A stretch of 64,000 nt of DNA. It comes from Synaphobranchus kaupii (lineage: Eukaryota; Chordata; Actinopteri; Anguilliformes; Synaphobranchidae). The position numbers were made by a program, and so were the translations under genes. Positions within the stretch are counted from its first letter, which is position 1. Each line of letters begins with the position of its first letter. This document shows, one piece after another, positions 1 to 12,391 of the stretch. The notes under the pieces were generated by a model. The model was not told the DNA's origin and ran no database searches. It saw nothing but the letters and a program-made list of their open reading frames with translations. Location: NCBI GenBank assembly GCA_029718625.1, contig JAINUF010000028.1:864328-928327 (forward strand), given 5' to 3'.

Positions 1-480
1 GTATGTGTGAGAAAAATTGTTCCTGGCCAACCAAAATGACTACAACTATGTAACATTTTTGTACCTTGATAGAATTAAACATTAAACATAAATCATATAG
101 AGATAATATCCCCAAATGGATTATTGTATTTTAAAAACTCTTTGGATTTTAAAAGCATTTTGAATGCATTTATAATTTCAGCTTGGGTTGCTGTCGGTGG
201 AAATGAGCATTAGAGATGCTCAGTGGGATAAGATGTTTCTGGCAGAGTATACCTAGTTACTAGACTTTCTTTATGATTTGTATGTTTTTGCCATTTATTG
301 AGCATCCAAACAGTCAATATCAGATAAAATGAAGGTTCTGACCTTGAACAGTCAAGTTGTCTTGATGAGCAGTTCGTTCTGACGCTCCTGTTGTTTCAAT
401 CTTCATGACATCCCCATAAATGCAGGCTAAATATGAAATAGCACAAACCTACATTAATATGCTTTTAATGGCATTTCATA
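1..480. other. Non-coding stretch, nothing recognised
   Basis: AT-rich sequence with no convincing coding frame, splice-bounded exon, repeat or RNA gene that I can recognise. Confidence 0.4.
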
Positions 481-489
481 TTTCACACA

Positions 490-1170
490 CACACAAGCAG
501 AGGAAAGTGGAAATATCTGAGTTTATAGGAAACTGGAAAGTTCCCATGAATAGGAACCACAAGACGGAGAAAAGGAAACAAAACAAGAAAATAAACGAAG
601 CTCCCACTCTCGACAGGAGGATAACAAATAAGGGAGACTGGAGAGAGGAGAAATAAAAGCGACCCGCGGGGAAATGGGCGAATAACTCGTAGACACGAGA
701 GATAGAAAGACACACCTCCTCCTCTCAATAAACTGAGAGGGAAAAATGAAGAGGCGGTAAGAAACAGAATTAACGAAAACAAGGAAAGGAAACCTCTCAC
801 TTTCAATACGAAAGCAGGCAGAGAGAGGTGGACAGGAAACAGCCAGACTAAACTAGTAGTCGGCAGGCAGAGAAAGGAAAACCAGGGCAAAAGACCGAAA
901 GTGCAAGAGAACGAGAAGTTCCTAAAAGCTAATTGCACAAAAGGCAAGTCCTGCGTTACCCCCAAAGGTATATTGGGGTAAAGTGGTCGACTTACGCACC
1001 TAGTCCTATACCTTACTGGCTCTGAATCACAAATGAATACAATACAGAAGCGCTGGAAGGAGGAAGTACGGAGCTTAAATAGCCGGCAGCAGGGCTGGAC
1101 TGGGACAAAAAATCGCCCACAATCGGTCGGACACCACCCACCAGTACACCATCCTTGCGGTCCCCTTAAA
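490..1170 (-). mobile_element. Decayed LTR-like fragment
   Basis: A purine-rich plus strand followed by a 'cctataccttac' motif and an 'aaatagccggcag' motif, in the same order as in the solo LTR at 43671-44393 ('cctataccttacc', 'atttataaccggcag'). I infer a diverged LTR of a related gypsy-like family, reverse orientation. No target duplication or TG/CA ends were found. A matching end ('ctgcc...ccatgaca') occurs at about 3131-3149, so the element may have been split by later insertions. Open frames here are low-complexity artefacts. Confidence 0.3.
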
Positions 1171-1199
1171 TATGCGTACCTACTGTACTATTCCCCCAA

Positions 1200-2555
1200 A
1201 CCACTACAAAGCTGAGTAGTAAGTGCCGTGGACTCAAAATACAAGCCTGTTTTGCTCAAATGTTTACAAACAATACAAATGTAAACAAACCTTTAATGGT
1301 TTTTAAAGTACATCTAAAACTCATTTTTAGCTCTTATACAAACTGATATTCCTTGTATCAAGAGCTCTGTCAGAGATAAAAGATACTTTAAGATGTACAA
1401 AAAAAAGAAAAAAAAAAGTTTGTTTATGTTTGAAGGGCCATAAAAAAAGTCACTCAGTGTACCTTTAACATGATTATACATTCAGGTACAGAATTGTTGG
1501 AATTCCCTGACAAAGATGTGCAAAAAGCTGTACAATTTAAACAATACTATACTGGTAATGAGCAAATAGTTGTTTATTCAATTAATGCAGGGAGCTGTTC
1601 CATCTTATTTCATTTGATACTTACTATTCAGTTCATACAGATTTCAAGTATCCAAATAGTGATGATGAATATTGCATAAGGTTTACACAGTTAATAGATC
1701 ACCTTTTTGTTTTATATTAATGTTCAGAGAGGAGTAATAGTTAGATCTTTGTATGTGATAGGGCAATTAAATCAATGGTGTGCTTGTTTGTTTGGGGAGT
1801 TTGACCTACTGTTCATGCGCCTACCACGTGAAGGTGCACGCTCAATGCACAGCGGCACCAAACTATTTGAACTTACTGTAGGTGGAGAGCTACCCCACCG
1901 ATAGTAACAACAGTAATCCATACCATATATATCCTAATAGTTACCGCCATACCTGGCTGAAAATAAACATGATATAGGACAACTTTGTTGCCTGTTGTTG
2001 TAAATGAAGTTTATTTTTTTTCCTGTAGGCTAATACATAAGCAGGCATACATTTTAGCACAGTAGAGCTACAGGTGTTGTATATTATACAGCCTTTTCGC
2101 GCAAGGGAACCCTTAGCCTAATCATTTTAATAAGATTATTATGATACGATATGGACCTAGGTCACTCACAGCAACGTGGGCTTAGCCAACGCGATGCTGA
2201 CAAAATAACGTTAGCTAGTTAACGTTAGAATAGTCAGCCGAAGTTGCGACTGCATTAGGGAACTATGCTAGCTACAAAAACAATGCCAATAGCTTATGCT
2301 GCGCTATTTGACATTGACTGACTGAGTGACCACCAGCAGTAGGTGACGGTCTCACTTTATGATAGCGTTACGATTATGTTATCTTATTATCATCGACATT
2401 AATTGAATTTATCGTCATCATGGCATGGCGCACACACACTACCTCCCTGCTCCCTCCCTGCGAGTCCGTTAATCATGAAGCTACTATGCTTACCGCTTCA
2501 ACTACACTCTCCTCCTGCTCCTGCTCCTGCTCACTCTGTCATGCGCACACTGTCC
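1200..2555. other. Intergenic, no gene recognised
   Basis: AT-rich DNA with short open frames only. 'Acgttagct' motifs common in fish repeats occur around 2210-2240. Nothing here can be assigned to a family. Confidence 0.35.
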
Positions 2556-2562
2556 CTCCTCG

Positions 2563-2672
2563 GCTCCCCTGTCACACGCCTGCTCCCCTGTCGCTCCCCT
2601 GTCACACGCCTGCTCCCCTGTCACACGCCTGCTCCCCTGTCACACGCCTGCTCCCCTGTCACACGCCTGCTC
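2563..2672. repeat. 19-bp tandem repeat
   Basis: About five to six units of 'ctcccctgtcacacgcctg', one truncated. Because the unit is not a multiple of three, open frames across it switch between proline/serine-rich peptides and are not evidence of a protein. Confidence 0.8.
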
Positions 2673-2791
2673 CTCTGCCTGGCAGTGGCTATGGCCAGCC
2701 ACCTCCCCTCCTTCAAGTTCGACCTGTTGCTGCACAATGTCGGGTACTGTAGATGTTGAAGCTACTGCAGCCCCTGCAGCAAACGTGTCTG

Positions 2792-2869
2792 TTATTTTTG
2801 CACATTCGGCGATTTATTTCTTTTGGCCCGCAACTTCTCCGCACCCTCTTTCCGCTTTCGTTTATCCAT
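2792..2869 (-). pseudogene. Possible start of a hAT-type transposase, truncated
   Basis: A minus-strand Met frame of 25 codons, rich in Lys and Arg (starts MDKRKRKEGAEKLRAKR), then a stop. A basic start of this type is seen in some fish hAT/ZMYM-like transposon proteins, which is the only reason for the call. No further transposase sequence is visible. Flanking 'ggctggac' and 'ggccagccc' motifs at about 1091 and 2937 might be ends of the same decayed element. Low confidence. Confidence 0.15.
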
Positions 2870-3159
2870 TTTAACGCCCTCACGAGAAACAGAGGACAGA
2901 GGGGGAGGGGTGGGGCCTAGTAAGATATGTTATTGGGCCAGCCCAGTGTCAGTATAGAAAATGAACCAATGGGCCGTTGTCCCTGCTTTATGGGCCGGTC
3001 GTTGGTCGTAATACATTTAATTATATCGACCCCAAGGTGCGTCGGCCCAGGTAACGAGGCACAGGTGAGACGGCTGAGTAGCCTAGGACCGAACGAAAAC
3101 CTAAAAACGAAAAACAAAAGGGAAAAGGCTGCCAAAACCCATGACAGTTTGGCTAATTA

Positions 3160-3993
3160 AAACCCGCATATATAATTCACTTTTTGGAACCATAGCAAAC
3201 GACTTAACATAAACTCCTTGACATTTAGGAACTGCCATAATAGTTTCCTCTGAAAGAACGTTGGAGCGCATGCGTTCTCTGCTGTCTTATATGAACACTT
3301 ACTGTATATGGAATCAATTTTACAAATTTCTGCTGAGAACTTACCCATGTTGTTATCCTTCCCTGCAGATTTCCTTTTGTGTTCTCGGAAGCTCTTGAAA
3401 TGGTGCAGTATGCGCAACTTCCTCTATGTAGAGGGGTGTGGTAAATTACGTTTAGTATTGCAAGTGACTTCTAACAGCATAAAAGAAAGGAAGCCAGCAG
3501 ACAGGTTCTTCTGCATTTTTTCCCCTGATGTGTTTTCTGCAATTGTAACAGCTGGGAAGGAGCCTGGCACAACTGCTAACTGTTCAGCACAACCAGGACT
3601 CCCAGATCTTTACAAAAAGTTCCAAAGCCTCAAGTGAAAGTAATGGCAGGTCCTGAGTGGTTTGCAAAACAAAGCAATTATTACAATACGGCCTTGCCCA
3701 GATGATGAAATTATATTTTTTTACAAAATTTTCTGGACACTTTGCTGGGATGTTTGTGACTATGGCTACCACGTTTGTAGCTGTTTTCTGGATCTTGATT
3801 CTAATCTGGAACCTCGTACAGTCGTTTGGAATAACACCGGATAAGCGCCCTTACTGCTGCTCTACACCCACACCTGCTGAGTCTCCGACAGGTGAACGTT
3901 CTTCCCCCGAATCTCGAAACTGACATTGGCCTACCCTTGCGATATTCAAAAACAAATAAGAAAAAGCGAGGGTCGAGAGGTGGAATAAGGAAG
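3160..3993. other. Non-coding stretch before the minisatellite
   Basis: Several open frames of 60-109 codons on both strands overlap one another and show no motif, signal peptide or splice structure that I recognise. I treat them as chance frames. Confidence 0.35.
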
Positions 3994-6884
3994 TCACAAT
4001 CCTCAATAATGGACTAACCTAACCAGGAGCGTTTGTCCCTCTGGAATCACCATCCTCATTAATGGACTAACCTAACCAGGAGCGTTTGTCCCTCTGCAAT
4101 CACCATCCTCATTAATGGACTAACCTAACCAGGAGCGTTTGTCCCTCTGCAATCACCATCCTCATTAATGGACTAACCTAACCAGGAGCGTTTGTCCCTC
4201 TGCAATCACCATCCTCATTAATGGACTAACCTAACCAGGAGCGTTTGTCCCTCTGCAATCACCATCCTCATTAATGGACTAAACTAACCAGGAGCGTTTG
4301 TCCCTCTGGAATCACCATCCTCATTAATGGACTAACCTAACCAGGAGCGTTTGTCCCTCTGCAATCACCATCCTCATTAATGGACTAACCTAACCAGGAG
4401 CGTTTGTCCCTCTGCAATCACCATCCTCATTAATGGACTAACCTAACCAGGAGCGTTTGTCCCTCTGCAATAACCATCCTCATTAATGGACTAACCTAAC
4501 CAGGAGCGTTTGTCCCTCTGCAATCACCATCCTCATTAATGGACTAACCTAACCAGGAGCGTTTGTCCCTCTGCAATCACCATCCTCATTAATGGACTAA
4601 CCTAACCAGGAGCGTTTGTCCCTCTGCAATCACCATCCTCATTAATGGACTAACCTAACCAGGAGCGTTTGTCCCTCTGCAATCACCATCCTCATTAATG
4701 GACTAACCTAACCAGGAGCGTTTGTCCCTCTGCAATCACCATCCTCATTAATGGACTAACCTAACCAGGAGCGTTTGTCCCTCTGCAATCACCATCCTCA
4801 TTAATGGACTAACCTAACCAGGAGCGTTTGTCCCTCTGGAATCACCATCCTCATTAATGGACTAACCTAACCAGGAGCGTTTGTCCCTCTGCAATCACCA
4901 TCCTCATTAATGGACTAACCTAACCAGGAGCGTTTGTCCCTCTGCAATCACCATCCTCATTAATGGACTAACCTAACCAGGAGCGTTTGTCCCTCTGCAA
5001 TCACCATCCTCATTAATGGACTAACCTAACCAGGAGCGTTTGTCCCTCTGCAATCACCATCCTCATTAATGGACTAACCTAACCAGGAGCGTTTGTCCCT
5101 CTGCAATCACCATCCTCATTAATGGACTAACCTAACCAGGAGCGTTTGTCCCTCTGCAATCACCATCCTCATTAATGGACTAAACTAACCAGGAGCGTTT
5201 GTCCCTCTGGAATCACCATCCTCATTAATGGACTAACCTAACCAGGAGCGTTTGTCCCTCTGCAATCACCATCCTCATTAATGGACTAACCTAACCAGGA
5301 GCGTTTGTCCCTCTGCAATCACCATCCTCATTAATGGACTAACCTAACCAGGAGCGTTTGTCCCTCTGCAATAACCATCCTCATTAATGGACTAACCTAA
5401 CCAGGAGCGTTTGTCCCTCTGCAATCACCATCCTCATTAATGGACTAACCTAACCAGGAGCGTTTGTCCCTCTGCAATCACCATCCTCATTAATGGACTA
5501 ACCTAACCAGGAGCGTTTGTCCCTCTGCAATCACCATCCTCATTAATGGACTAACCTAACCAGGAGCGTTTGTCCCTCTGCAATCACCATCCTCATTAAT
5601 GGACTAACCTAACCAGGAGCGTTTGTCCCTCTGCAATCACCATCCTCATTAATGGACTAACCTAACCAGGAGCGTTTGTCCCTCTGCAATCACCATCCTC
5701 ATTAATGGACTAACCTAACCAGGAGCGTTTGTCCCTCTGGAATCACCATCCTCATTAATGGACTAACCTAACCAGGAGCGTTTGTCCCTCTGCAATCACC
5801 ATCCTCATTAATGGACTAACCTAACCAGGAGCGTTTGTCCCTCTGCAATCACCATCCTCATTAATGGACTAACCTAACCAGGAGCGTTTGTCCCTCTGCA
5901 ATCACCATCCTCATTAATGGACTAACCTAACCAGGAGCGTTTGTCCCTCTGCAATCACCATCCTCATTAATGGACTAACCTAACCAGGAGCGTTTGTCCC
6001 TCTGCAATCACAATCCTCAATAATGGACTAACCTAACCAGGAGCGTTTGTCCCTCTGGAATCACCATCCTCATTAATGGACTAACCTAACCAGGAGCGTT
6101 TGTCCCTCTGCAATCACCATCCTCATTAATGGACTAACCTAACCAGGAGCGTTTGTCCCTCTGCAATCACCATCCTCATTAATGGACTAACCTAACCAGG
6201 AGCGTTTGTCCCTCTGCAATCACCATCCTCATTAATGGACTAACCTAACCAGGAGCGTTTGTCCCTCTGCAATCACCATCCTCATTAATGGACTAACCTA
6301 ACCAGGAGCGTTTGTCCCTCTGCAATCACCATCCTCATTAATGGACTAACCTAACCAGGAGCGTTTGTCCCTCTGGAATCACCATCCTCATTAATGGACT
6401 AACCTAACCAGGAGCGTTTGTCCCTCTGCAATCACCATCCTCATTAATGGACTAACCTAACCAGGAGCGTTTGTCCCTCTGCAATCACCATCCTCATTAA
6501 TGGACTAACCTAACCAGGAGCGTTTGTCCCTCTGCAATCACCATCCTCATTAATGGACTAACCTAACCAGGAGCGTTTGTCCCTCTGCAATCACCATCCT
6601 CATTAATGGACTAACCTAACCAGGAGCGTTTGTCCCTCTGCAATCACCATCCTCATTAATGGACTAACCTAACCAGGAGCGTTTGTCCCTCTGCAATCAC
6701 CATCCTCATTAATGGACTAACCTAACCAGGAGCGTTTGTCCCTCTGCAATCACCATCCTCAATAATGGACTAACCTAACCAGGAGCGTTTGTCCCTCTGC
6801 AATCACCATCCTCATTAATGGACTAACCTAACCAGGAGCGTTTGTCCCTCTGCAATCACCATCCTCATTAATGGACTAAACAGG
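3994..6884. repeat. 53-bp minisatellite, about 54 copies, with higher-order structure
   Basis: A near-perfect head-to-tail array of a 53-bp unit containing 'ggactaacctaaccaggag' and 'cgtttgtccctctg'. Diagnostic variant units recur at a fixed distance: 'ctctggaatc' at about 4308 and 4838 recurs at 5209 and 5739, 'taaactaacc' at about 4281 recurs 901 bp later, and 'gcaataacc' at about 4471 recurs at 5372. So a 17-unit (901-bp) block was duplicated. The variant that opens the array ('caatcctcaataatgg', 3997) recurs at 6011, which is 38 units away. Stops occur in all frames, so it is not coding. Confidence 0.97.
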
Positions 6885-7715
6885 AACTTGGTCCTGAGGA
6901 TGTAGCTGATAGTGACCAGGAGATGTTATTTGAAGGATGGCTGTCTATGGTTGTCTAATGTCTGCTGTCCTGGTTTTAACCAGTGTATTGTCTGTGTTAC
7001 CTGTAATGAGCATTGAGCTGAAGGAAAGTTTCCATTTTATTTTATATTTAATGGACAATAAAGTTTTCTATTCTATTCTGCTTGCGAAAATAGTAATTTC
7101 TCAAGGACATACTTGCTTGACTAAGCCTTTTCAACTGCTATTAGCATTAGTGCATGTCATAGCCACCTGGAACCAATTCTAATTGACAAAACTTCAGAAA
7201 TAACTTATTAAAAATATTATTTGCTGCTACTTTGCGTCACGTTTTTTCCTAATATATAATTATTAAAAAAACAATACAGCTCTATGAGGGCGAGAGAAGT
7301 TTTCATCTACCTGTGAAACTAATTATATTACTGGTGCCTGGTTGTTGTTAATAAACCCTAAAAAGTAACTGAAATTACCAATATTAATGTGCCCGATTCT
7401 ACACTCTGGAAAAATTGCAACACATAAGTTGAAAGGTACTAGCAAATGCACCCGATTGCTTTTTTACAGAAGGCTTGAAAATAAGGTTTGTGGGGGAAAC
7501 AATGGTAAATGTAAAATAATAAAATATCTTGCCACTGTATAACATCTAATGGGAAAAAACAAGCAGCACAATGATTACAAAAATTGTTTCAAAATTTATT
7601 CCTAAATTGTTTCTCACATATTTGAGATGGCTTAATTTTGTCCTTCTGGTGGTGAATCATATACAGTGAAACCTGGCTTGGCAGTCACCTTTTCATTGGT
7701 TAATTTTCTCTATAT
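6885..7715. other. AT-rich flank of the minisatellite
   Basis: The last minisatellite unit runs into unique sequence. An AATAAA is followed by a 'ttctattctattct' run at about 7058-7078, which could be the 3' end of an old retro-inserted sequence. The 81-codon frame at 6937-7182 has no recognisable features. No gene called. Confidence 0.35.
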
Positions 7716-7973
7716 CAGGGCCGATCAGTTTCAGGAGTTGATGCCAACTTCTGCTCTTAATTATATAATTGGCTCAATCATATCTTGATCTGAAATTTGC
7801 ATAAGCAAACAGCTACAGTCGCAGACTGCAAGTGTATCCTAAAGACTTTACTGTGCTGAAGTACAGGAGTGATCCAGCTAATAGAGCTGTCAGAAAACTA
7901 AAACTAAGGTAATTGGTTGGAACAAAAACCAGCACGCAGACCGGCCCTCAAGGACCGGAGTTGTGCACCACTG
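7716..7973 (-). mobile_element. Diverged hAT-type MITE
   Basis: Same family as the intact copy at 44452-44740. Reading the minus strand from 7973, it starts 'cagtggtgcacaactccgg' and continues with the shared 'gggccggt' and 'ttttgttccaacc' blocks. The other end has the shared 'atgccaacttctg' block. Flanks are 'ctctatat' (7708-7715) and 'ctctatgc' (7974-7981), an imperfect 8-bp target duplication as expected for hAT. About 14 bp of one terminal repeat appear to be missing. Confidence 0.65.
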
Positions 7974-7996
7974 CTCTATGCATCATGATCACCTGG

Positions 7997-9190
7997 GCTG
8001 TGTCCGAATCAGAGCCCTAGCTACTGCGCCCTGTCTCCTGCGTACAGTGCACTCTGTCAGAATCAGAGCCCTATCAACTGCGCCCTGTCTCCTGCGTACA
8101 GTGCACTGTGTCCGAATCAGAGCCCTATCTACTGTGCCTTGTCTCCTGCGTACAGTGCACTGTGTCCGAATCAGAGCCCCATCTACTGTGCCCTATCTCC
8201 TGTGCACTGTGTCCGAATCAGAGCTTCATCTACTGTGCCCTGTCTCCTGCGTACAGTGCACTGTGTCCGAATCAGAGCCCTATCTACTACGCCCTGTCTT
8301 CTGCATACAGTGCACTGTCCGAATTAGTGCCCCATCTACTGTGCCCTGTCTCCTGCGTACAGTGCACTGTGTCTGAATCAGAGCCCTATCTACTGTGCCC
8401 TGTTTCCTGCGTACAGTGCACTGTGTCTGAATCAGAGCCCTATCTACTGCGCCCTGTCTCCTGCGTACAGTGCACTGTTTCTGAATCAGAGCCCTCTCTA
8501 CTATGCCCTGTCTCCTGCATACAGTGCACTATGTCAGAATCAGAGCCATATCTACTGCGCCCTGTCTTCTGCATACAGTGCACTGTCCGAATCAGTGCCC
8601 TATCTACTGCGCCCTGTCTCCTGCGTACAGTGCACTGTGTCCGAATCAGAGCCCCATCTACTGCGCCGTCTCCTGTGTACTGTGTCTGAATCAGAGCCCT
8701 ATCTACTGTGCCCTGTCTTCTGCATACAGTGCACTGTCCGAATCAGAGCCCTATCTACTGCGCCCTGTCTCCTGTGTACTGTGTCCGAATCAGAGCCCTA
8801 TCTACTGCGCCCTGTCTCCTGCGTACAGTGCACTGTGTCTGAATCAGAGCCCCATCTACTGCGCCCTGTCTCCTGCATACAGTGCACTGTGTCTGAATCA
8901 GAGCCCCATCTACTGCGCCCTGTCTCCTGCATACAGTGCACTGTGTCTGAATCAGAGCCCCATCTACTGCGCCCTGTCTCCTGCATACAGTACACTGTGT
9001 CTGAATCAGAGCCCCATCTACTGCGCCCTGTCTCCTGCATACAGTGCACTGTGTCTGAATCAGAGCCCCATCTCCTGCGCCCTGTCTCCTGCGTACAGTG
9101 CACTGTGTCCGAATCAGAGCCCTATCTACTGTTCCCTGTCTCCTGTGTACTGTGTCCGAATCAGAGCCCTATCTACTGCACCCTGCACCC
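7997..9190. repeat. 54-bp minisatellite, about 22 copies
   Basis: Tandem units containing 'tgtctgaatcagagcccc', 'atctactgcgccctgtctcc' and 'tgcatacagtgcac'. Unit spacing is 54 bp where measured (8891 to 8945), with several shortened units between 8170 and 8800. Because 54 is a multiple of three, long open frames appear on both strands (up to 253 codons), all simple translations of the repeat. There is no start context, signal or splice evidence for a protein. Confidence 0.93.
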
Positions 9191-9722
9191 AGACTTTGAG
9201 GCGTGTTCCCGATAAGTCCGCGAGGGCTCATGGCTGTCCCACTGTAAAATCGGCAAATGCATGAGGGCTCTGTCGCTGACTTTTTCAGCCCTTTATGTGG
9301 ACTTTCCACAAGTCTGCAATCTTGCAGACTTTGCTGAGAGAATTACCCACAGTTCATAGAATAAAAACGGAAATGCAGCCAGAAGCATCTCAAAAATTGT
9401 AAATAAACGACACACATGGCAGGCAGAGTTCTTTCAGCGGGTACAAACCTATAATTTAAAAAGTCCTAAAGCGGAGACTGTCATAAACATCTTGCATGCG
9501 AGACAGGGAACATACAACATTACAATGTGCTGTCCCATTCCTCTTATTTGTACCAATTCGAGCCCTTGCACTCTCATGCACTTACGCTGGGCACGCATGT
9601 GACGTCAATCAAAGTCTGTGGGGCTCAGGCCTCAGGGCTCAGGGCGGACATTGAGATTGGGTAGCGGAGTATCTGAACAAACGCAACGGTTGACGCATAG
9701 CCTAGTTTGAATTTGCAATAGG
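9191..9722. other. Non-coding, with a fragment of the long-TIR MITE family
   Basis: Mostly unassigned. At 9670-9722, 'tatctgaacaaa', 'gacgcatagcct' and 'ttgcaat' match the outer end of the MITE at 11322-12391. The adjacent Tc1 element therefore sits between two pieces of that family. Confidence 0.45.
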
Positions 9723-9724
9723 TA

Positions 9725-11312
9725 CAGTCAAGCCGGAAAGTCTGCACACCCCTTTCACCTTCTCCACGTTTTATTATGTTACAGACATATTCTACAATAG
9801 ATTGAGTTCATTTTTTGTCTCAAATCTCTACACAAAATAGCCCATAATGACAAAGTGAAAACAGGTTTTTAGACATTTGTGCTAATTTATTAAAAATCTA
9901 AATATAAAATATCATATGTACACAAGTGTGCATATATGACACCCAAAAGTGAGCTGAGGTGCATTTTGTTTCCACTGATACTGCTTGAGATGTTTCTACA
10001 ACTTAATTGGAGTCCACCTGTGATAAATTCAATTGATTGGACATGATTGGGGATTGCCAACACCTGCCTATATAAGGTCCCACAGTTGACAGTGCATGTC
10101 AGAGCAAACTCCAAGCCATTATCTGCAGACCTCAGAAACAGGATTGTGTCATAGCATAGATCTGGAGAAGGGTACGGAAAAATCTCTGCAGCTTTACAGG
10201 TCCCAAAGAGCACAGTGGCCACCATCATTCGTAAATGGAAGAAGTTTGGAACCACCAAGAATCTTCCTAGACCTGGCCGCCCGGCCAAACTGAGCAATCG
10301 GGGAAGATGGGCCTTGGCCAGGGAGGTGAGCTGGAACCCGAGGGTCACTCTGACAGAGCTCCAGCGTATCCTTGTGGAGATGGGAGAACCTTTCAGAAGA
10401 TCAACCATCCAGGCAGCACTCCACCAATCAGGCCTTTATGGTAGAGTGGCCAGACGGAAGCCCCTCCTTAGTAAAAGGCACGTCACAGCCCGCTTGGAGT
10501 TTTCCAAAAGGCACCTAGAGGACTCTCAAACCATGAGAATCAAGATTCTCTGGTCTGATGAAACCAAAATTGAACTTTTTGGCCTGAATACCAAGCGTCA
10601 CGTCTGGAGGAAACCAGGCACCGCTCATCACCTGGCTAATACCATCCCTACAGTGAAGCATGGTGGTGGCAGCATCATGATGTGGGGATGTTTTTCAGCA
10701 GCGGGAACAGGGCGACTAGTCCTGATAGAGGGAAAGATGAATGCAGCTAAGTACACCGAGATCCTTGAAGAAAACCTGCTCCAGAGCGCTCTGGACCTCA
10801 GACTGGGGCGAAGGTTTACCTTCCAACATGACAACGACCCGAAGCACACAGCTAAGAGAACAAAGGAGTGGCTTCGGAGAAAGTCTGTGCATGTCCTTGA
10901 GTGGCCCAGCCAGAGCCCAGACCTGAATCCAATTGAACATCTGTGGAAAGAGCTGAAAATGGCTGTGTACCGACGCTCCCCATCCAACCTGACGGAGCTT
11001 GCAAGGATATGCCAAGAGGAATGGGCAAAAATGTCCAGAAACAAGTGTGCCAAGCTCGTAGCTTCTTTCCCAAGATGCCTTGAAGCTGTAATCACTGCCA
11101 TAGGTGCAGCTACCATGTATTAGGCTAAGGGTGTGTACAGATATGTAACCCCTAAATAACCAATTTTTGTCAGTAAAATAAAATTGCATATTTTCTAAAA
11201 ACCTGTTTTCACTTTGTCATTATTGGCTATTGTGTGTAGATGTTTGAGGCAAAAAATTAACTCAATCTATTGTAGTATAAGTCTGTAACGTAATGGAGAA
11301 GGTGAAAGACTG
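9725..11312 (+). mobile_element. Tc1-type DNA transposon, near full length
   Basis: Inverted terminal repeats share 'ctttcaccttctcca' and 'ctacaatagattgagtt' blocks. The left end (9725) starts 'cagtcaagccgg', and the right end reads 'cagtctttcaccttctcc' on the minus strand. TA dinucleotides flank both ends (9723-9724 and 11313-11314), the target-site duplication of Tc1/mariner elements. The left repeat carries about 15 extra bases relative to the right. The inside encodes a transposase frame interrupted by one stop. An inner 'acaaagtgaaaacagg' motif also occurs at both ends. Confidence 0.95.
10098..11123 (+). pseudogene. Tc1 transposase with one in-frame stop
   Basis: DD34E transposase that cuts and pastes the surrounding Tc1 element. 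The main open frame starts at Met 10215 and gives 302 residues. The same frame continues upstream into the helix-turn-helix DNA-binding region (SGEGYGKISAALQVPKSTV) and is broken by TAG at 10152-10154. The GRPAKLSNRGR motif follows. The catalytic residues look intact: Asp in ILWSDETKI, Asp in HDNDPKHTAK, Glu in DLNPIEHLW, with HGGGSIMMWGCF between the first two. Full-length relatives have about 340 residues. The truncated protein would lack most of the first DNA-binding helices, so this copy is probably inactive. Confidence 0.92.
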
Positions 11313-11321
11313 TATATAGGT

Positions 11322-12391
11322 ATCTGAACAAAAACATTTTCAACGTAAAAAAAAAAAGCCACGCATAGCCTACAGAGCGCTGTCTGTAAGTCCTTAATTC
11401 CAACTTGCAAAAACAATGGCCTGCCTTTAAAAGTATTGATATCAATATGTGGCCAAATTACAACTAACAATATTGCCTATCGTAGCTCACACTAAATAAA
11501 CTAGCTCTATTCCAAAGCAATGCTATCCAAACTTTTCTAAATTATTTAATGCAACTTGGCCCTGTGTTTCTTCATCTTAGCATGTGAAGAGACTGTGCCT
11601 CATGGAACAACATATGATTTCAATGAATGTTTTTAACAGTTGATGAATAATTACACTCCAGAAAGGATATGGTTATACTTTGTTGGCAAGTTTACTTTAG
11701 AAAATGTACAGGTTTTAAAATGTTCACTGCTGCTACAGATTTCTTTACAATTCACAAACAGACAAATATCAAGAAACATCATGTATAATAGAGAAAGGGG
11801 GGATGAATAAATAAATGCAGATAAAAATTAGTAATATTTTTACCTAGAAAATAGTGTACATATAGCATTTTTACAAACGTATCCAGACATGTTTGTGGGT
11901 CAGATGATGGCAAATAAGTAATAGTACTAATTTTCTTAACATAATAATAGTTATGATATTTGCGAACAGAATTTTGTGAACACAAGGATGTCTATGCTCT
12001 GTAGGACCACACAGGTTTTGATAGAAATGCAAATATTCCAAATGCAACACATCTGAATCAGAGTATTTCCACTATAAATTATTGTCATTTTGCAGTTAGA
12101 TGTGGCACATACAGTTTCATTGACCACATTCTCTTGAAATTGTAAGATGAAGAAACACAGGGCCAAGTTGCATTAAATAAGTTCGGATAGCATTGCTTTG
12201 GAATAGAGCTAGTGTATTTAGATAGGCAATATTGTTGGCCACAAAACTTGGCCACATTTTGATATCAATACTTTTAAAGGCAGGCCTAGTTTTTGCAAGT
12301 TGGAATGAAGGACTTATAATCAGCGCTCTAAGCTATGCGTGAGTAACTTGGCTTTTTTTTTTTTTACGTTGAAAACGTTTTTGTTCAGATT
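11322..12391. mobile_element. Non-autonomous DNA transposon with about 250-bp inverted repeats
   Basis: The left end reads 'tctgaacaaaaac' and the right end 'gtttttgttcaga'. Inverted similarity continues inward for about 250 bp on each side (11322-11580 against 12143-12391), including 'ctattccaaagcaatgctat' and 'ggccctgtgtttcttcatct'. The centre has no transposase. Copies occur at 14955-15625 and 18478-19183. The right end of the 18-kb copy is followed by TA and the left end here is preceded by TA, which hints at a TA target, but the right flank here is TT. Confidence 0.8.

Noticed and set aside
3994..6884. CRISPR-like regular array
   Set aside because: The 53-bp units are contiguous with no unique spacers, in a eukaryotic context.
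8503..9264. 253-codon open frame with repeats of NQSPIYCALSPAYSA
   Set aside because: It is a direct translation of the 54-bp minisatellite, and equal frames are open on the other strand.
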